Part shown: positions 34,261 through 43,369 of the stretch, one piece after another
Layout of the letters: every line of letters begins with the position of its first letter
How positions within the stretch are numbered: position 1 is the first letter of the stretch
Source: Microbacterium sp. LWO13-1.2
Lineage (GTDB): Bacteria > Actinomycetota > Actinomycetes > Actinomycetales > Microbacteriaceae
Reading direction: 5' to 3'
DNA length: 64,000 nucleotides
Assembly (NCBI RefSeq): GCF_038397725.1
Contig: NZ_CP151634.1
Span: forward strand, 1-64,000
Notes under the pieces: model-generated
The model's input: the letters and a program-made list of their open reading frames with translations, nothing else
The model's database searches: none
Told to the model about the DNA's origin: nothing
Translations under genes and position numbers: made by a program

Positions 34261-35028
34261 ATGAGTGAACCCGGTTCTCAGAATCCCCACATCGGCCTGA
34301 GCCGCCGTCAGCGCCGAGAGCTTCTCGACGCGCTCAGCTCGCCTGCTCCGCAGGACACACTGATCACCGGCGTACCCGCGATGACGCCTCCTCCCTCGCC
34401 GACGCCGCGTCCTGTCGCCTCTGAGGCGCCCGCTGACGCCCCCACGGTGCTGATGGTGTGCACCGGGAACATCTGCCGCTCGCCGATGGCTGAGGCCCTT
34501 CTCCGTGCCCGCCTCAGCGGCCTCGGCGTGCGTGTGCACAGCGCGGGCACGCATGCCCTCGTGGATCACGAGATGACCGAGCCGGCACAGGTGCTCGCTG
34601 TGGGGCTGGGGGCGGCTCCTGTGGATGCGGCGGCGCATCGCGCCCGCTTGCTCGTGGAGCCGCTGCTGCGCGACTCCGACCTGGTTCTCGCGATGGCGAG
34701 GGAGCACCGCACGCACACGGTTCAGCTGATGCCCAACGTCTTGCGACGTGTGTTCACCATCCGCGAGTTCGCCCGGTTGGCCTCAACGCTCTCGTCCGAT
34801 GACGCCAGAGCAGCGGCGAACGCGGCCGGCGAATCACCGCGCGAGCGGCTGCGCGCTGTCGTCAACGCAGTCGGCGCCCAGCGCGGGATGACCCCCACGG
34901 GGAGCCCCGAGGATGACGACGTGATCGACCCGTACCGCCGGTCGCAGAAGACGTACGATCTGTCGGCGTCGCAGCTCGCGCCTGCACTCGACGAAGTGGC
35001 CCGGGTACTCCGGGCGGGGTTGAGCTGA
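34261..35028 (+). CDS. low-molecular-weight protein-tyrosine phosphatase
   Basis: 255 residues. The catalytic loop VLMVC67TGNICR73SPMAEALL (C-x5-R-S) lies after a ~60-residue N-terminal extension rich in Pro/Ala, and the general acid sits in D223-PYRRS near the C-terminus. Normal Wzb-type enzymes are ~150 residues; the extra length comes from the extension and an insertion of ~40 residues (ASTLSSDDARAAANAAGE). It would dephosphorylate the tyrosine tails of the BY-kinases. It is the only such phosphatase here against four kinases. Ends 13 nt from a convergent gene. Confidence 0.9.
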   Translation: MSEPGSQNPHIGLSRRQRRELLDALSSPAPQDTLITGVPAMTPPPSPTPRPVASEAPADAPTVLMVCTGNICRSPMAEALLRARLSGLGVRVHSAGTHALVDHEMTEPAQVLAVGLGAAPVDAAAHRARLLVEPLLRDSDLVLAMAREHRTHTVQLMPNVLRRVFTIREFARLASTLSSDDARAAANAAGESPRERLRAVVNAVGAQRGMTPTGSPEDDDVIDPYRRSQKTYDLSASQLAPALDEVARVLRAGLS

Positions 35029-35041
35029 GCTCTGGTCGGCT

Positions 35042-36040
35042 CTACGACGACGGACGCAGCGTCTGGGAGGTACCAGCGCGGGCCGAGTCCAGCGCGGCCT
35101 CGACCACGACCAGTGTCCGCTGACCCTGCTCCATCGTGACGAGGTCGGTCTGCTTGCCGAGGACGGCGTCACGGAATGCTTCGTGCTCGGCTTTCAGCGG
35201 CTCACGCTTCGCGAACGCATAACGGGTGACGTCTCCCTCCGACACCCCGCGGAACCTCGAAACGGATTCCCACTCCAGCGGGATGGTCCCGTTGGCGTAG
35301 AACGTGAGATCTCCGGTGGAGGTGTCGGCGACGAAAGCGCCCTTCTCGCCGGTGACGACCGTGAGGCGCTCCTTCATCGGGCTGAGCCAGTTCACGATGT
35401 TGTTCACGATCACGCCAGACGCCGTGCGCCCGGTGATCGTGATCATGTCTTCGTGCTCCCGGCCGCTCTTGAACGCGGTCTGTGCGAACACGATCTCATA
35501 ATCGGACTGGACCACCCACGCCGTGAGGTCGACGTCGTGAGAAGCGAGGTCCTTCGCAACCCCCACGTCTGCGATGCGCGACGGGAACGGCCCCTGCCGG
35601 CGGGTGACGACCTGATACACCGCACCCAGCTCGTCTGCTTCGATCCGGCGACGCATTTCCTGCAGCGCGGGGTTGAAGCGCTCGATATGTCCGACGGCTC
35701 CGACCAGCCCGGCTGCGGCGAACGCGTCGACCATGCGCTGGCCCGCTTCGATGCTGTCTGCGATCGGCTTCTCGACGAGTGTGTGCACGCCGGCAGCAGC
35801 GAGCTTCAGCGCGGCGTCTTCGTGGAACCGTGTCGGGACGGCGACGACTGCGATATCGATGCCCTCGCCGATGAGCGCCTCGATGTCGGGCAGCACCGAG
35901 AGATCTCCTGCGACGCCGTGCGGGTCTCCGCCCGGATCAGCGATCGCGACGAGGTCGATACCCTCGACCTCGCGCAGCACTCGCGCGTGATGGCGCCCCA
36001 TCATGCCGACGCCGAGGAGGCCGGCACGCAGATTGGCCAT
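35042..36040 (-). CDS. Gfo/Idh/MocA dehydrogenase (WbpB-like nucleotide-sugar 3-oxidation)
   Basis: 332 residues from ATG at 36040. RAGLLGVGMMGRHHARVLREV is the NAD Rossmann motif, VEKPIADS the conserved E-K-P, and VGHIERFNPALQEMRRRI the substrate-binding G-H-x-E-R-F-N. In the WbpABDE pathway WbpB oxidises C3 of UDP-GlcNAcA so that an aminotransferase can install a 3-amino group. The gene order here (dehydrogenase, acetyltransferase, aminotransferase, this gene) matches that pathway. The start overlaps the aminotransferase stop by one base (TGATG). Last gene of its operon. Confidence 0.87.
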   Translation of the reverse strand: MANLRAGLLGVGMMGRHHARVLREVEGIDLVAIADPGGDPHGVAGDLSVLPDIEALIGEGIDIAVVAVPTRFHEDAALKLAAAGVHTLVEKPIADSIEAGQRMVDAFAAAGLVGAVGHIERFNPALQEMRRRIEADELGAVYQVVTRRQGPFPSRIADVGVAKDLASHDVDLTAWVVQSDYEIVFAQTAFKSGREHEDMITITGRTASGVIVNNIVNWLSPMKERLTVVTGEKGAFVADTSTGDLTFYANGTIPLEWESVSRFRGVSEGDVTRYAFAKREPLKAEHEAFRDAVLGKQTDLVTMEQGQRTLVVVEAALDSARAGTSQTLRPSS

Positions 36041-37137
36041 CAGGCACCCGCCCCGGCGACCGCGTTGACCGCGGTCACGATGCGCTCCAGGTCTTCCTGG
36101 CTCAACGAGGGGTGCACCGGCAGCGAGACGACCTCGCGGGCGGCGCGTTCCGTCTCGGGCAGATCCAGCCCCGGTGCGAAATGCGCGAGTGACGGCAGCC
36201 GGTGGTTCGGGATCGGGTAGTACACGCCCGCACCGACCTGGTACTCGTTCTTGAGCGCCGCGACGAATCCGTCGCGGTCTTCCGGCACCCGGATCGTGTA
36301 CTGGTGGTAGACGTGCACCGCACCGGCCGCGACCGGCGGCACGACGACGCCGCGCAGGTTCGCGTCCAGGAACGCTGCATTGTCCTGGCGGATCTTCGTC
36401 CACGCGTCGACCTTCGTCAACTGCACCCGCCCGATCGCGGCGTGGATGTCGGTCATTCTGGCGTTGAACCCGATGACCTCGTTCTCGTACTGCCGCTCCA
36501 TGCCCTGGTTGCGCAGCAGCTTCACCTGACGCGCGATCTCGGCCGTCGCCGTGGTGACCATGCCGCCTTCGCCGCTGGTCATGTTCTTCGTCGGATACAG
36601 GCTGAACATGGCGAACTCGCCGAACGAGCCCACCGGGCGGCCGTCCAGCGACGCCCCATGCGCCTGCGCGGCGTCCTCGTACAGGGCGATACCGCGCTCG
36701 GCGGCCAGCGCTTCCAGTTCGCGCATCCGCGCCGGGTGACCATACAGGTGCACCGGGAGGATGCCCTTCGTCTTCGGCGTGATCGCCGCGGCCACCGCTG
36801 CGGGGTCCAGGGAGAACGTGTCCGGTTCGATATCGACGAACACCGGGGTGCCTCCGGTCAGGGCGACCGAGTTGCCCGTCGCGGCGAACGTGAACGACGG
36901 GACGATGACCTCGTCCCCCGCACCGACACCGGCCGCAAGCAGACCCAGGTGAAGACCTGCTGTACCCGAGTTCACCGCGACAGAGGGCCGACCCGGCACG
37001 AAGTGTGCGGAGAACTCCTCCTCGAAGGCCGCGACTTCCGGCCCCTGCGCAATCATGCCGCTGCGCATCACCCGGTCAACCGCTTCACGCTCCTCATCAC
37101 CGATGATGGGCTTCGCGGGGGGAATGAACTCGCTCAC
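36040..37137 (-). CDS. DegT/DnrJ/EryC1 aminotransferase (WbpE-like)
   Basis: 365 residues from GTG at 37137, preceded by AAGGAG and overlapping the acetyltransferase stop by 4 nt. PLP enzyme of the sugar aminotransferase type: VNSGTAGLHLGLLAAGVGAGDEVIVPSFTFAAT, YEDAAQAHGA, and the Schiff-base lysine in SLYPTKNMTSGEGG. In context it would convert the 3-keto UDP-GlcNAcA to the 3-amino sugar with glutamate. Third gene of the uronic-acid operon. Confidence 0.9.
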   Translation of the reverse strand: MSEFIPPAKPIIGDEEREAVDRVMRSGMIAQGPEVAAFEEEFSAHFVPGRPSVAVNSGTAGLHLGLLAAGVGAGDEVIVPSFTFAATGNSVALTGGTPVFVDIEPDTFSLDPAAVAAAITPKTKGILPVHLYGHPARMRELEALAAERGIALYEDAAQAHGASLDGRPVGSFGEFAMFSLYPTKNMTSGEGGMVTTATAEIARQVKLLRNQGMERQYENEVIGFNARMTDIHAAIGRVQLTKVDAWTKIRQDNAAFLDANLRGVVVPPVAAGAVHVYHQYTIRVPEDRDGFVAALKNEYQVGAGVYYPIPNHRLPSLAHFAPGLDLPETERAAREVVSLPVHPSLSQEDLERIVTAVNAVAGAGA

Positions 37138-37742
37138 GCGATCTCCTTGGTCAGTGTCTCGTTGGACTCCACGTAACGTGCGCCCGTCGACGGGCACACC
37201 CACGATCCTTCACGCTCGCCGGCGGTGAGTGGCATACCCGCCTCGCCGACCCATCCGATGCGCCGTGCCGGCACACCCACGACGAGCGCATATGCGGGAA
37301 CGTCCTTCACCACGACGGCTCCGGCGGCCACTGTGGCCCACGCGCCGATCGTGACGGGCGCGACGCACGTCGCTCGCGCGCCGATCGAAGCGCCTCGCTC
37401 GATCGTCACACCGACCGGCTCCCAATCGTGCGCGCTCTTCAGGGAGCCGTCGGCATTGATCGCACGCGGATAGGTGTCGTTCGTCAACACGACCGCCGGG
37501 CCGATGAACACACCGTCTGCAAGCTTCGCCGGCTCGTATACCAGCGCATAGTTCTGCACCTTGCAGTTGTCGCCCATGACGACGCCGGTGCCCACGTACG
37601 CGCCGCGTCCGACGATGCAGTTCTTGCCGATCCGGGCGCCCTCGCGAACCTGCGCGAGATGCCAGATCGAACTTCCCGCGCCGATCATCGCCTCCGGCGA
37701 GACATCAGCGGAGTCGACGATCCGAACGTCTTCGAAACTCAC
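37134..37742 (-). CDS. hexapeptide N-acetyltransferase (WbpD-like)
   Basis: 202 residues from GTG at 37742, overlapping the upstream stop by 4 nt. Left-handed beta-helix repeats: IGAGSSIWHLAQVREGARIGKNCIVGRGAYVG, GVFIGPAVVLTNDTYPRA (catalytic-region N-D-x-Y-P-R typical of WbpD), APVTIGAWATVAAGAVVVKDVPAYALVVGVPARRIG. WbpD acetylates the 3-amino group using acetyl-CoA, giving UDP-GlcNAc(3NAc)A. The last ~25 residues (GSWVCPSTGARYVES) add a possible zinc-ribbon half also seen in WbpD relatives. Confidence 0.9.
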   Translation of the reverse strand: MSFEDVRIVDSADVSPEAMIGAGSSIWHLAQVREGARIGKNCIVGRGAYVGTGVVMGDNCKVQNYALVYEPAKLADGVFIGPAVVLTNDTYPRAINADGSLKSAHDWEPVGVTIERGASIGARATCVAPVTIGAWATVAAGAVVVKDVPAYALVVGVPARRIGWVGEAGMPLTAGEREGSWVCPSTGARYVESNETLTKEIA

Positions 37743-39043
37743 GCAAGAACCCCAGCGGTGCCGATGACGATACGCGGCGTTCCCACCCACAGCGCGGCAT
37801 CCGTCGCGGCGCGGCCATCGACGAGGAGCTTCACGCCCGGCAGATCAGCAGGGCCGATCTGCCGATAATCAGCGTGGTCGGTCTGCAGGATCGCGAGGTC
37901 GACATCGCCTCCGAGCTCGTAGGGCTCGAATCCGAGTCGCCTAAGCTCCTCGTCGTCGTACAGCGGGTCGTGAACGAGCACCTGGGCGCCGCGCGACTTG
38001 AGCGCTTCCACCGTCGGGAAGACGCCGGAGAACGCCGTCTCCTTGACGCCTCCGCGGTACGCGGCTCCGAGGACGACAGCCCGCTGTCCCTCCAACGATC
38101 CCAGCACCCCCTCCGCCTGAGCGACGAGCCGCTCGGGCATGGAGGCATTGAGGAGGCGAGCCGTGCGGACGATGTCGGCGTCCTTGTCGGTCGAAAGATA
38201 CAGGCGCGGGTAGACCGGGATGCAGTGACCGCCGACGGCGATGCCCGGACGGTGGATGTGGCTGTAGGGCTGAGAGTTGCAGGCGTCGATCACCTGATAG
38301 ACATCGATCCCGTTGCCCGCGGCGAACAGCGCGAACTGGTTCGCGAGGCCGATGTTGACGTCGCGATAGGTCGTCTCGGCGAGCTTCGCCATTTCAGCGG
38401 CCTCGGCCGAGCCGAGATCCCAGACACCGTTCGGGCGGACGAGGTCGGGTCGCTCATCGAACTGCAGAACGGCCTCATAGAATTCCCGCGCACGGCGAGC
38501 GCCCTCTTCCGAGAGTCCGCCGACGAGCTTCGGATACTTGCGCAGATCGGCGAACACTCGTCCGGTGAGCACCCGCTCCGGGGAGAACACCAGGTGGAAG
38601 TCGGTGCCCTCCGTCAGCTTGGATCCCTCTTCGAGCATCGGCTTCCAGCGGTTACGAGTCGTGCCGACAGGAAGCGTCGTCTCGTACGACACGAGCGTTC
38701 CCGGCGTGAGGTGCTCGGCGAGAGAGGCGGTTGCAGCATCCATCCACGCGAAGTCAGGTTCCCACGTCTCGTCATTGACGAAGAGCGGGACGACGAGCAC
38801 GACGGCATCCGCACCAGGAATCGCCTCGGCGTAGTCGGTGGTCGCACGCAGCCGTCCTGCGGGAACGAGCTCGGACAACTTCTCCTGGAGATGCGCTTCG
38901 CCGGGGAACGGTTCGATCCCCTGGTTGATGGTGTCGACTGCCTTCTGGTTGACGTCGACGCCGATCACCTCATGACCGGAATCAGCGAACTGGACGGCAA
39001 GGGGCAGGCCGATCTTTCCGAGGGCCACGACGGCAATACGCAT
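37739..39043 (-). CDS. UDP-N-acetyl-sugar 6-dehydrogenase (WbpA/WecC-type)
   Basis: 434 residues from ATG at 39043, leaderless (TAGACT 7 nt upstream). MRIAVVALGKIGLPLAVQFADSGHEVIGVDVN is the Rossmann motif with the family's GKIGLPLA; FSPERVLTGRV, AKLAETTYRDVNIGLANQFAL and catalytic GIAVGGHCIPVYPRLY (Cys) follow. First gene of a four-gene operon with WbpD-, WbpE- and WbpB-like genes, so UDP-GlcNAc to UDP-GlcNAcA is the likely reaction. A WecC-like role on UDP-ManNAc is possible. Confidence 0.9.
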   Translation of the reverse strand: MRIAVVALGKIGLPLAVQFADSGHEVIGVDVNQKAVDTINQGIEPFPGEAHLQEKLSELVPAGRLRATTDYAEAIPGADAVVLVVPLFVNDETWEPDFAWMDAATASLAEHLTPGTLVSYETTLPVGTTRNRWKPMLEEGSKLTEGTDFHLVFSPERVLTGRVFADLRKYPKLVGGLSEEGARRAREFYEAVLQFDERPDLVRPNGVWDLGSAEAAEMAKLAETTYRDVNIGLANQFALFAAGNGIDVYQVIDACNSQPYSHIHRPGIAVGGHCIPVYPRLYLSTDKDADIVRTARLLNASMPERLVAQAEGVLGSLEGQRAVVLGAAYRGGVKETAFSGVFPTVEALKSRGAQVLVHDPLYDDEELRRLGFEPYELGGDVDLAILQTDHADYRQIGPADLPGVKLLVDGRAATDAALWVGTPRIVIGTAGVLA

Positions 39044-39056
39044 GATGTTGAGTCTA
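39044..39056 (-). promoter_or_regulatory. leaderless promoter of the diacetamido-uronic acid operon
   Basis: Minus strand TAGACT (complement of 39051-39056), 7 nt, ATG at 39043. It faces the plus-strand leaderless promoter at 39135 across about 80 bp, so both operons may share control. Confidence 0.55.
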
Positions 39057-39134
39057 TTGGCACGCTGTTGCGACCAGGGCTCCGTGCGAGTCGCCCGCGC
39101 TGACATCAGGTTCCACAGAGGAGAAGACCCTCGA

Positions 39135-39146
39135 TACGATGTCGCA
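39135..39146 (+). promoter_or_regulatory. leaderless promoter of the acyltransferase-SGNH gene
   Basis: TACGAT (39135-39140), 6 nt, GTG at 39147. This supports the GTG and removes 35 upstream in-frame codons. Confidence 0.55.
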
Positions 39147-41144
39147 GTGTCCAGACCACCGTCGCTCCGATTCCGCGGAGATATCCAAGGCCTGCGTGCG
39201 GTAGCAGTCGCGCTCGTGATCATCGACCACGCTCACTTCGGACTCCGCGGCGGATTCATCGGCGTCGACGTCTTCTTCGTCATCTCCGGGTTCGTCATCA
39301 CGGCGATGCTTCTCCGCGAAGTTCAGTCTGAAGGCCGCATCCGCCTCGGCCGTTTCTTCATCCGCCGCGGCTACCGCCTCATACCCGCCGCCATCGTGGT
39401 CATCGTGTTCACCGCCCTCGTCGGTATGCTGCTTCTCTCACCGCTGGGCACGCAACAACAGGCCGCAGTAACCGGCGGCGCCGCGGCCGTCGGCCTCAGC
39501 AATATCGCGCTCTACGCGATCTCATCCGACTATTTCAGTGAGCACACTCAGTCCAACCCCTACCTGCACACGTGGTCGCTGGGTGTCGAGGAGCAGTTCT
39601 ACCTGTTCTTCCCACTGGTGCTGCTCCTGGTGTGGAAGGTTGCGAAGCACCGCGCGCGCGCGGCCGCGGTCGTGCTGACCATTGTCACTGTCGTGTCCTT
39701 CGCCCTCTCGCTCATCGCGTCCTACTCGGCGGTCCTGCCGATCATCAAGAGCCCGTCGATCTTCGCGTTCTACATGATGCCGACCCGTGCATGGGAGTTC
39801 GCCGTCGGCGCGCTGATCGCCTGTGGCGCGGTCTGGCTCACGAAGCTGAGAGGCCACGCCTTCGCGACCTGGGCCGGACTCTCGCTCATCATGCTCGGCG
39901 CGGTTTTCATCGACAACTCCGTGCCATTCCCCGGCATCGTGGCTGTCGTACCCGTTCTCGGCGCCGCCCTCGTCATCTTCGGCGGGCTGGCACCGAACCG
40001 CGGTTCACAGATGCTCGCGTGGAGGCCATTCGTACACATCGGCGATCTGTCCTACTCTCTGTACCTCTGGCACTGGCCGTTGCTGGTGTTCGCGCGGCGG
40101 CTCTGGCCGGACAGCGTCGTCGCTGTCATCGCCGCACTGGTTCTGACCTACGTCGCTGCGTTCCTCACTTACCGCTACGTCGAAACACCGTTCCGAGGCA
40201 AGGTTCAGATCTGGTCTTGGCGCACCGTGCGGTTGCCGGCCGTCGCGGTCAGTGTCGCACTTCTGGCAGCCGGCTCGATGTTCGTCGGTGCGCAGTCGAA
40301 CTGGGGCAACAAGAACGTGGAGGCCGCCGCCGACCAACTGCTCGAGCGCCCCATCGGCTACAGCCAGTGCCTCTCGACCATGCCTGTGGCGCAACGCGAC
40401 CTGGGCCCGTGCACATGGAACGGCGAGGGAAAACCCATCTACCTGGTCGGCGACTCCAATGCCCAGCAGTTCACTGAAGCCCTGATCTCGGCGTCTGAGA
40501 CGCTCGATCGGCCTTTGACCATCGCGACGTGGGGCGGGTGCCCATTCTTCGACGTCGGCCGGGTCGACCGGAACGACCCCAACAAGGGTGCGGAGTGCAG
40601 CGTGTATGCCGCGGGAGGCGAGGAATGGCTCTCCCAGCAACCAGCGGGAACGGTGATCATGGCCGCCGCAGGCGAGATGATCACCGACAACGGGATCGTC
40701 TTCCGATCCGGCGAGGGGATCCTCGACGACCCGGCTTCGAAGGCGGACCAATGGGGTGAAGCCATGGCCGCGCGCATCGCTGATCTTGAGGTCGCCGGTC
40801 ACGAAGTGCTCGTCGTGCCTACGATGCCGCACTTCGAGGGGACAACGCGCGCCTGGTGGCACCCCGTGCAGTGCCAGAATGCCGACCTGTTTGCCGACCC
40901 GTCGCTGTGCTCGGCCCGCGTCTCGACGTCTGACATGCAGGAGAGCATGGCGGCGATCTCGAAGGGTGACCGGCACGGCATCGCGACCTCCGGTGCCGAA
41001 GAGATCGACCTCACCGGACAGGTGTGCGAGTCCGGATGGTGCGAGACCTACCGCGACGGGACCTGGCTCTACCGTGACGGCCTGCACATCAGCCCGACCT
41101 ACAGCGAGGAGATCGCTGGAGTGTTCGTCGATGCTCTGCGGTAG
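39147..41144 (+). CDS. OafA-like acyltransferase with C-terminal SGNH domain
   Basis: 665 residues from GTG. Residues 1-~370 are the acyltransferase-3 domain with about ten to eleven membrane helices, opening FRGDIQGLRAVAVALVIIDHAHFGLRGGFIGVDVFFVISGFVI (R and His catalytic region). The external C-terminal part is an SGNH hydrolase: GDSNAQQFTEAL (nucleophile Ser block), GGCPFFDVG, and DGLHISPTYSEEIAG (Asp-x-x-His). Such AT3-SGNH fusions O-acetylate polysaccharides during assembly. Followed by Wzy and GT2 genes on the same strand. Confidence 0.92.
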   Translation: MSRPPSLRFRGDIQGLRAVAVALVIIDHAHFGLRGGFIGVDVFFVISGFVITAMLLREVQSEGRIRLGRFFIRRGYRLIPAAIVVIVFTALVGMLLLSPLGTQQQAAVTGGAAAVGLSNIALYAISSDYFSEHTQSNPYLHTWSLGVEEQFYLFFPLVLLLVWKVAKHRARAAAVVLTIVTVVSFALSLIASYSAVLPIIKSPSIFAFYMMPTRAWEFAVGALIACGAVWLTKLRGHAFATWAGLSLIMLGAVFIDNSVPFPGIVAVVPVLGAALVIFGGLAPNRGSQMLAWRPFVHIGDLSYSLYLWHWPLLVFARRLWPDSVVAVIAALVLTYVAAFLTYRYVETPFRGKVQIWSWRTVRLPAVAVSVALLAAGSMFVGAQSNWGNKNVEAAADQLLERPIGYSQCLSTMPVAQRDLGPCTWNGEGKPIYLVGDSNAQQFTEALISASETLDRPLTIATWGGCPFFDVGRVDRNDPNKGAECSVYAAGGEEWLSQQPAGTVIMAAAGEMITDNGIVFRSGEGILDDPASKADQWGEAMAARIADLEVAGHEVLVVPTMPHFEGTTRAWWHPVQCQNADLFADPSLCSARVSTSDMQESMAAISKGDRHGIATSGAEEIDLTGQVCESGWCETYRDGTWLYRDGLHISPTYSEEIAGVFVDALR

Positions 41145-41170
41145 CCAGACGCCCGGTTGCACGCTGCAAG

Positions 41171-41183
41171 TAGGATCGACCTC
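41171..41183 (+). promoter_or_regulatory. leaderless promoter of the second Wzy gene
   Basis: TAGGAT (41171-41176), 7 nt, GTG at 41184. Confidence 0.55.
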
Positions 41184-42437
41184 GTGAAGTTCTCTCCCGT
41201 GGTCCCGCTGTCCAAGTTCGGACGGGTCACGCGCTCACTCATCCTCGTCGGGATGCTCGTCGGCAACTTGTTCCCGACCGTGGGTGGCCTCGGGATCGCA
41301 CTGATCAGCACCGTACTCGCGGCCCCGGTGGTCATCTACGAACTGATCCGCTGGCTCCCCCGATTCCATCCGGTGATCCTCTTCGTCGTCTCGCTGTTCG
41401 CGATCGTCGCGGTGCACGCATGGGTCGTCGCCCCGACGTCGCTCTACGGGCAGGACAAGTTCGAGAAATGGATCACTGCGACACTCATCTCGGCCGTCGC
41501 GGCATGTCTGATCCGCGACAAGGCTGCTCTTCTCACGTTCGCGCGCGCCTGGCTCGGAGCGGCATTGATCCTGTCCGCGCTGTCGATCGTCGGCTTCCAA
41601 GGAGGAAGGGCGGAGACTTTCGATTCCAATCCGATCTGGCTGGGAAGAGCGATCTCTTTCGCCCTCATCGCCATCATCTGGATGATCTGGCAGCGCCACA
41701 TTCGCCTGGTGTGGGCCATTCCTGCGGTGCTTATTCTCGCCGTCGGCCTGATCACCACTGGCTCGCGCGGCCCTCTTCTCTCCGTGGCGGCAGCCGCGAT
41801 CGTGATGGCCCTGTTCTCGGGGCGTCGCCGGATCGCGAAGGTTCTCGCCATCGGCGGCGCCGGCGGCCTCGCCTATTGGGCTGTCGCAGAGCTCCCGTTC
41901 TTCGCCGAGAGCCGGTTCAAGTCCCTCCTTTCGGAAGGCTTCTCCGACCAGGCGCGCGAGATGTTCTGGCGAATCACGTTGCCGGTCATCGAGGAGTATC
42001 CAAGTGGTGTCGGTTTCGGCAACTGGGCGGCGCACGCCCATGCCCCGGCACAGTTCTTCTACCCGCACAACATCTTCCTCGAGATCTTCACCGAGTTCGG
42101 CATCGTCGTCGGAGTGATCTTCACTCTGGTCGTCGTCGCGGTGCTGCTCGGTCTCATCCGACGTTCCGGGAAAGATCCCGCGGCTCTCGTCGTGCTCGCG
42201 CTGTTCGTCGGCGAACTGGTCTCCGTGAATGTCTCCGGTGATCTCAACGCGCGCACCTTCTTCTTCATGCTCACGCTGGGCTTCCTCTCTGCGATAAAGA
42301 GCGTCATCTCCACCGCCCCGGAATCAGAGACCGCGGCAGACGGCTCCGACCAGACGATTGAGTCGAACCTGACGTCCGCTGCCGGCACGACCGACTCGCC
42401 AGCGCACAGCGCAGGCGAGCAGACCACGAAGGCCTGA
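41184..42437 (+). CDS. Wzy-like O-antigen polymerase/ligase membrane protein
   Basis: 417 residues from GTG, about ten to twelve membrane helices. SRGPLLSVAAAAIVMALFSG and ITLPVIEEYPSGVGFGNWAAH ... FYPHNIFLEIFTEFGIVVG carry the Wzy_C signature (P-H-N-x-x-L-E and a Gly-rich loop). Polymerises or ligates undecaprenyl-linked glycans outside the membrane. The ~45-residue cytoplasmic tail is Ser/Thr/Glu-rich (ESETAADGSDQTIESNL). The GT2 gene starts 5 nt later. With 27195-28640 the window has two polymerases. Confidence 0.88.
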   Translation: MKFSPVVPLSKFGRVTRSLILVGMLVGNLFPTVGGLGIALISTVLAAPVVIYELIRWLPRFHPVILFVVSLFAIVAVHAWVVAPTSLYGQDKFEKWITATLISAVAACLIRDKAALLTFARAWLGAALILSALSIVGFQGGRAETFDSNPIWLGRAISFALIAIIWMIWQRHIRLVWAIPAVLILAVGLITTGSRGPLLSVAAAAIVMALFSGRRRIAKVLAIGGAGGLAYWAVAELPFFAESRFKSLLSEGFSDQAREMFWRITLPVIEEYPSGVGFGNWAAHAHAPAQFFYPHNIFLEIFTEFGIVVGVIFTLVVVAVLLGLIRRSGKDPAALVVLALFVGELVSVNVSGDLNARTFFFMLTLGFLSAIKSVISTAPESETAADGSDQTIESNLTSAAGTTDSPAHSAGEQTTKA

Positions 42438-42442
42438 CATAC

Positions 42443-43324
42443 ATGAAGATTTCTCTCCTCTCGCCGGTGTACAACGAAGAGGATCACCTTTCCGAGATGA
42501 TCGAGAGTGTCCTCGCGCAGACACACGAGGACTTCGAGCTCATCATCGTCGATGACGGATCGACGGACCGAACGGCGGACATCGCGGATTCCTATGCGGC
42601 CCGCGATCGGCGTGTTCAATCGATCCGACCGGCGACGAAGCTGGGGAAGGTCGCGGCCTTCAACAGCGCATTCACTCAAAGTTCGGGAGACGCGATCGTT
42701 CTGCTCGGGGGTGACGACACCCTCCCGCCCACGTCGTTGGCATTGCGCGCTGAGGCCCTTTCGTCTGCGCCCGAGACCCGGGTAGCCGCATATTTTGCGC
42801 TTCGGACGATGTCGGAATCCTCCCGGCACGACGGGCTGATCATCCCGAAGAGCGGAAAAGGAAACTTCTCCGGTGGAACCGGCATCCTGAGCCGGGAACT
42901 CGCGGATCTCGTGTTCCCGATACCCGGTCAGCTGGTCGCCGAAGACGTCTGGCTCGCCGAGAATGTGCGGCTGCTGGCCCACACCATCGAGCAGCGATCT
43001 GATGTGGTCCTCAACTACCGGATCCACGACGGAAACTCCAACCCGCGCAACAAGCCGTTCGCCGTCATGCGCGAACAGATGCACGTGCGGGCGCTGCCGT
43101 ACACGCTGATCTTGGACAACCCGCCGGTGGCACTCACCGCCCAGCAGACGCGTCGACTCGAGGGCATGAAGGAACTCGATCAGCACCGCTATGAGGGGAA
43201 GCTTCTCAAGATCCTCGCGACCCCGAACACCAGCTTCATCAGTCGAGCCCGCGCCGCTTCGACAGCGACCCCTTGGTTGTTCAAACTGCGATCGATCTTC
43301 TTCGGTTTGTTCTCAGGGCGCTGA
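42443..43324 (+). CDS. glycosyltransferase family 2 (GT-A)
   Basis: 293 residues. MKISLLSPVYNEEDHLSEMIESVLAQTHEDFELIIVDDGSTDRTADI is a textbook GT2 N-terminus; AIVLLGGDDTLPP gives the metal-binding G-D-D, and GQLVAEDVWLAENVRLL the catalytic-base region. Likely inverting, cytoplasmic, acting on a lipid-linked intermediate. Immediately after the Wzy gene, so co-transcribed. Base composition in its first half is somewhat lower in GC than its neighbours. Confidence 0.88.
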   Translation: MKISLLSPVYNEEDHLSEMIESVLAQTHEDFELIIVDDGSTDRTADIADSYAARDRRVQSIRPATKLGKVAAFNSAFTQSSGDAIVLLGGDDTLPPTSLALRAEALSSAPETRVAAYFALRTMSESSRHDGLIIPKSGKGNFSGGTGILSRELADLVFPIPGQLVAEDVWLAENVRLLAHTIEQRSDVVLNYRIHDGNSNPRNKPFAVMREQMHVRALPYTLILDNPPVALTAQQTRRLEGMKELDQHRYEGKLLKILATPNTSFISRARAASTATPWLFKLRSIFFGLFSGR

Positions 43325-43331
43325 GCGGAGG

Positions 43332-43365
43332 GGCTGGAGGTCGAAGCGACTGGAGTCGCCCAGCC
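43332..43365. terminator. possible terminator between convergent GT2 and Wzx genes
   Basis: GCGACT-GG-AGTCGC (43346-43359) forms a small hairpin directly against CCAGCC (43360-43365), which can pair with GGCTGG (43332-43337). It fills the 45-bp gap between convergent genes. No U-tract. Confidence 0.35.
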
Positions 43366-43369
43366 GACG

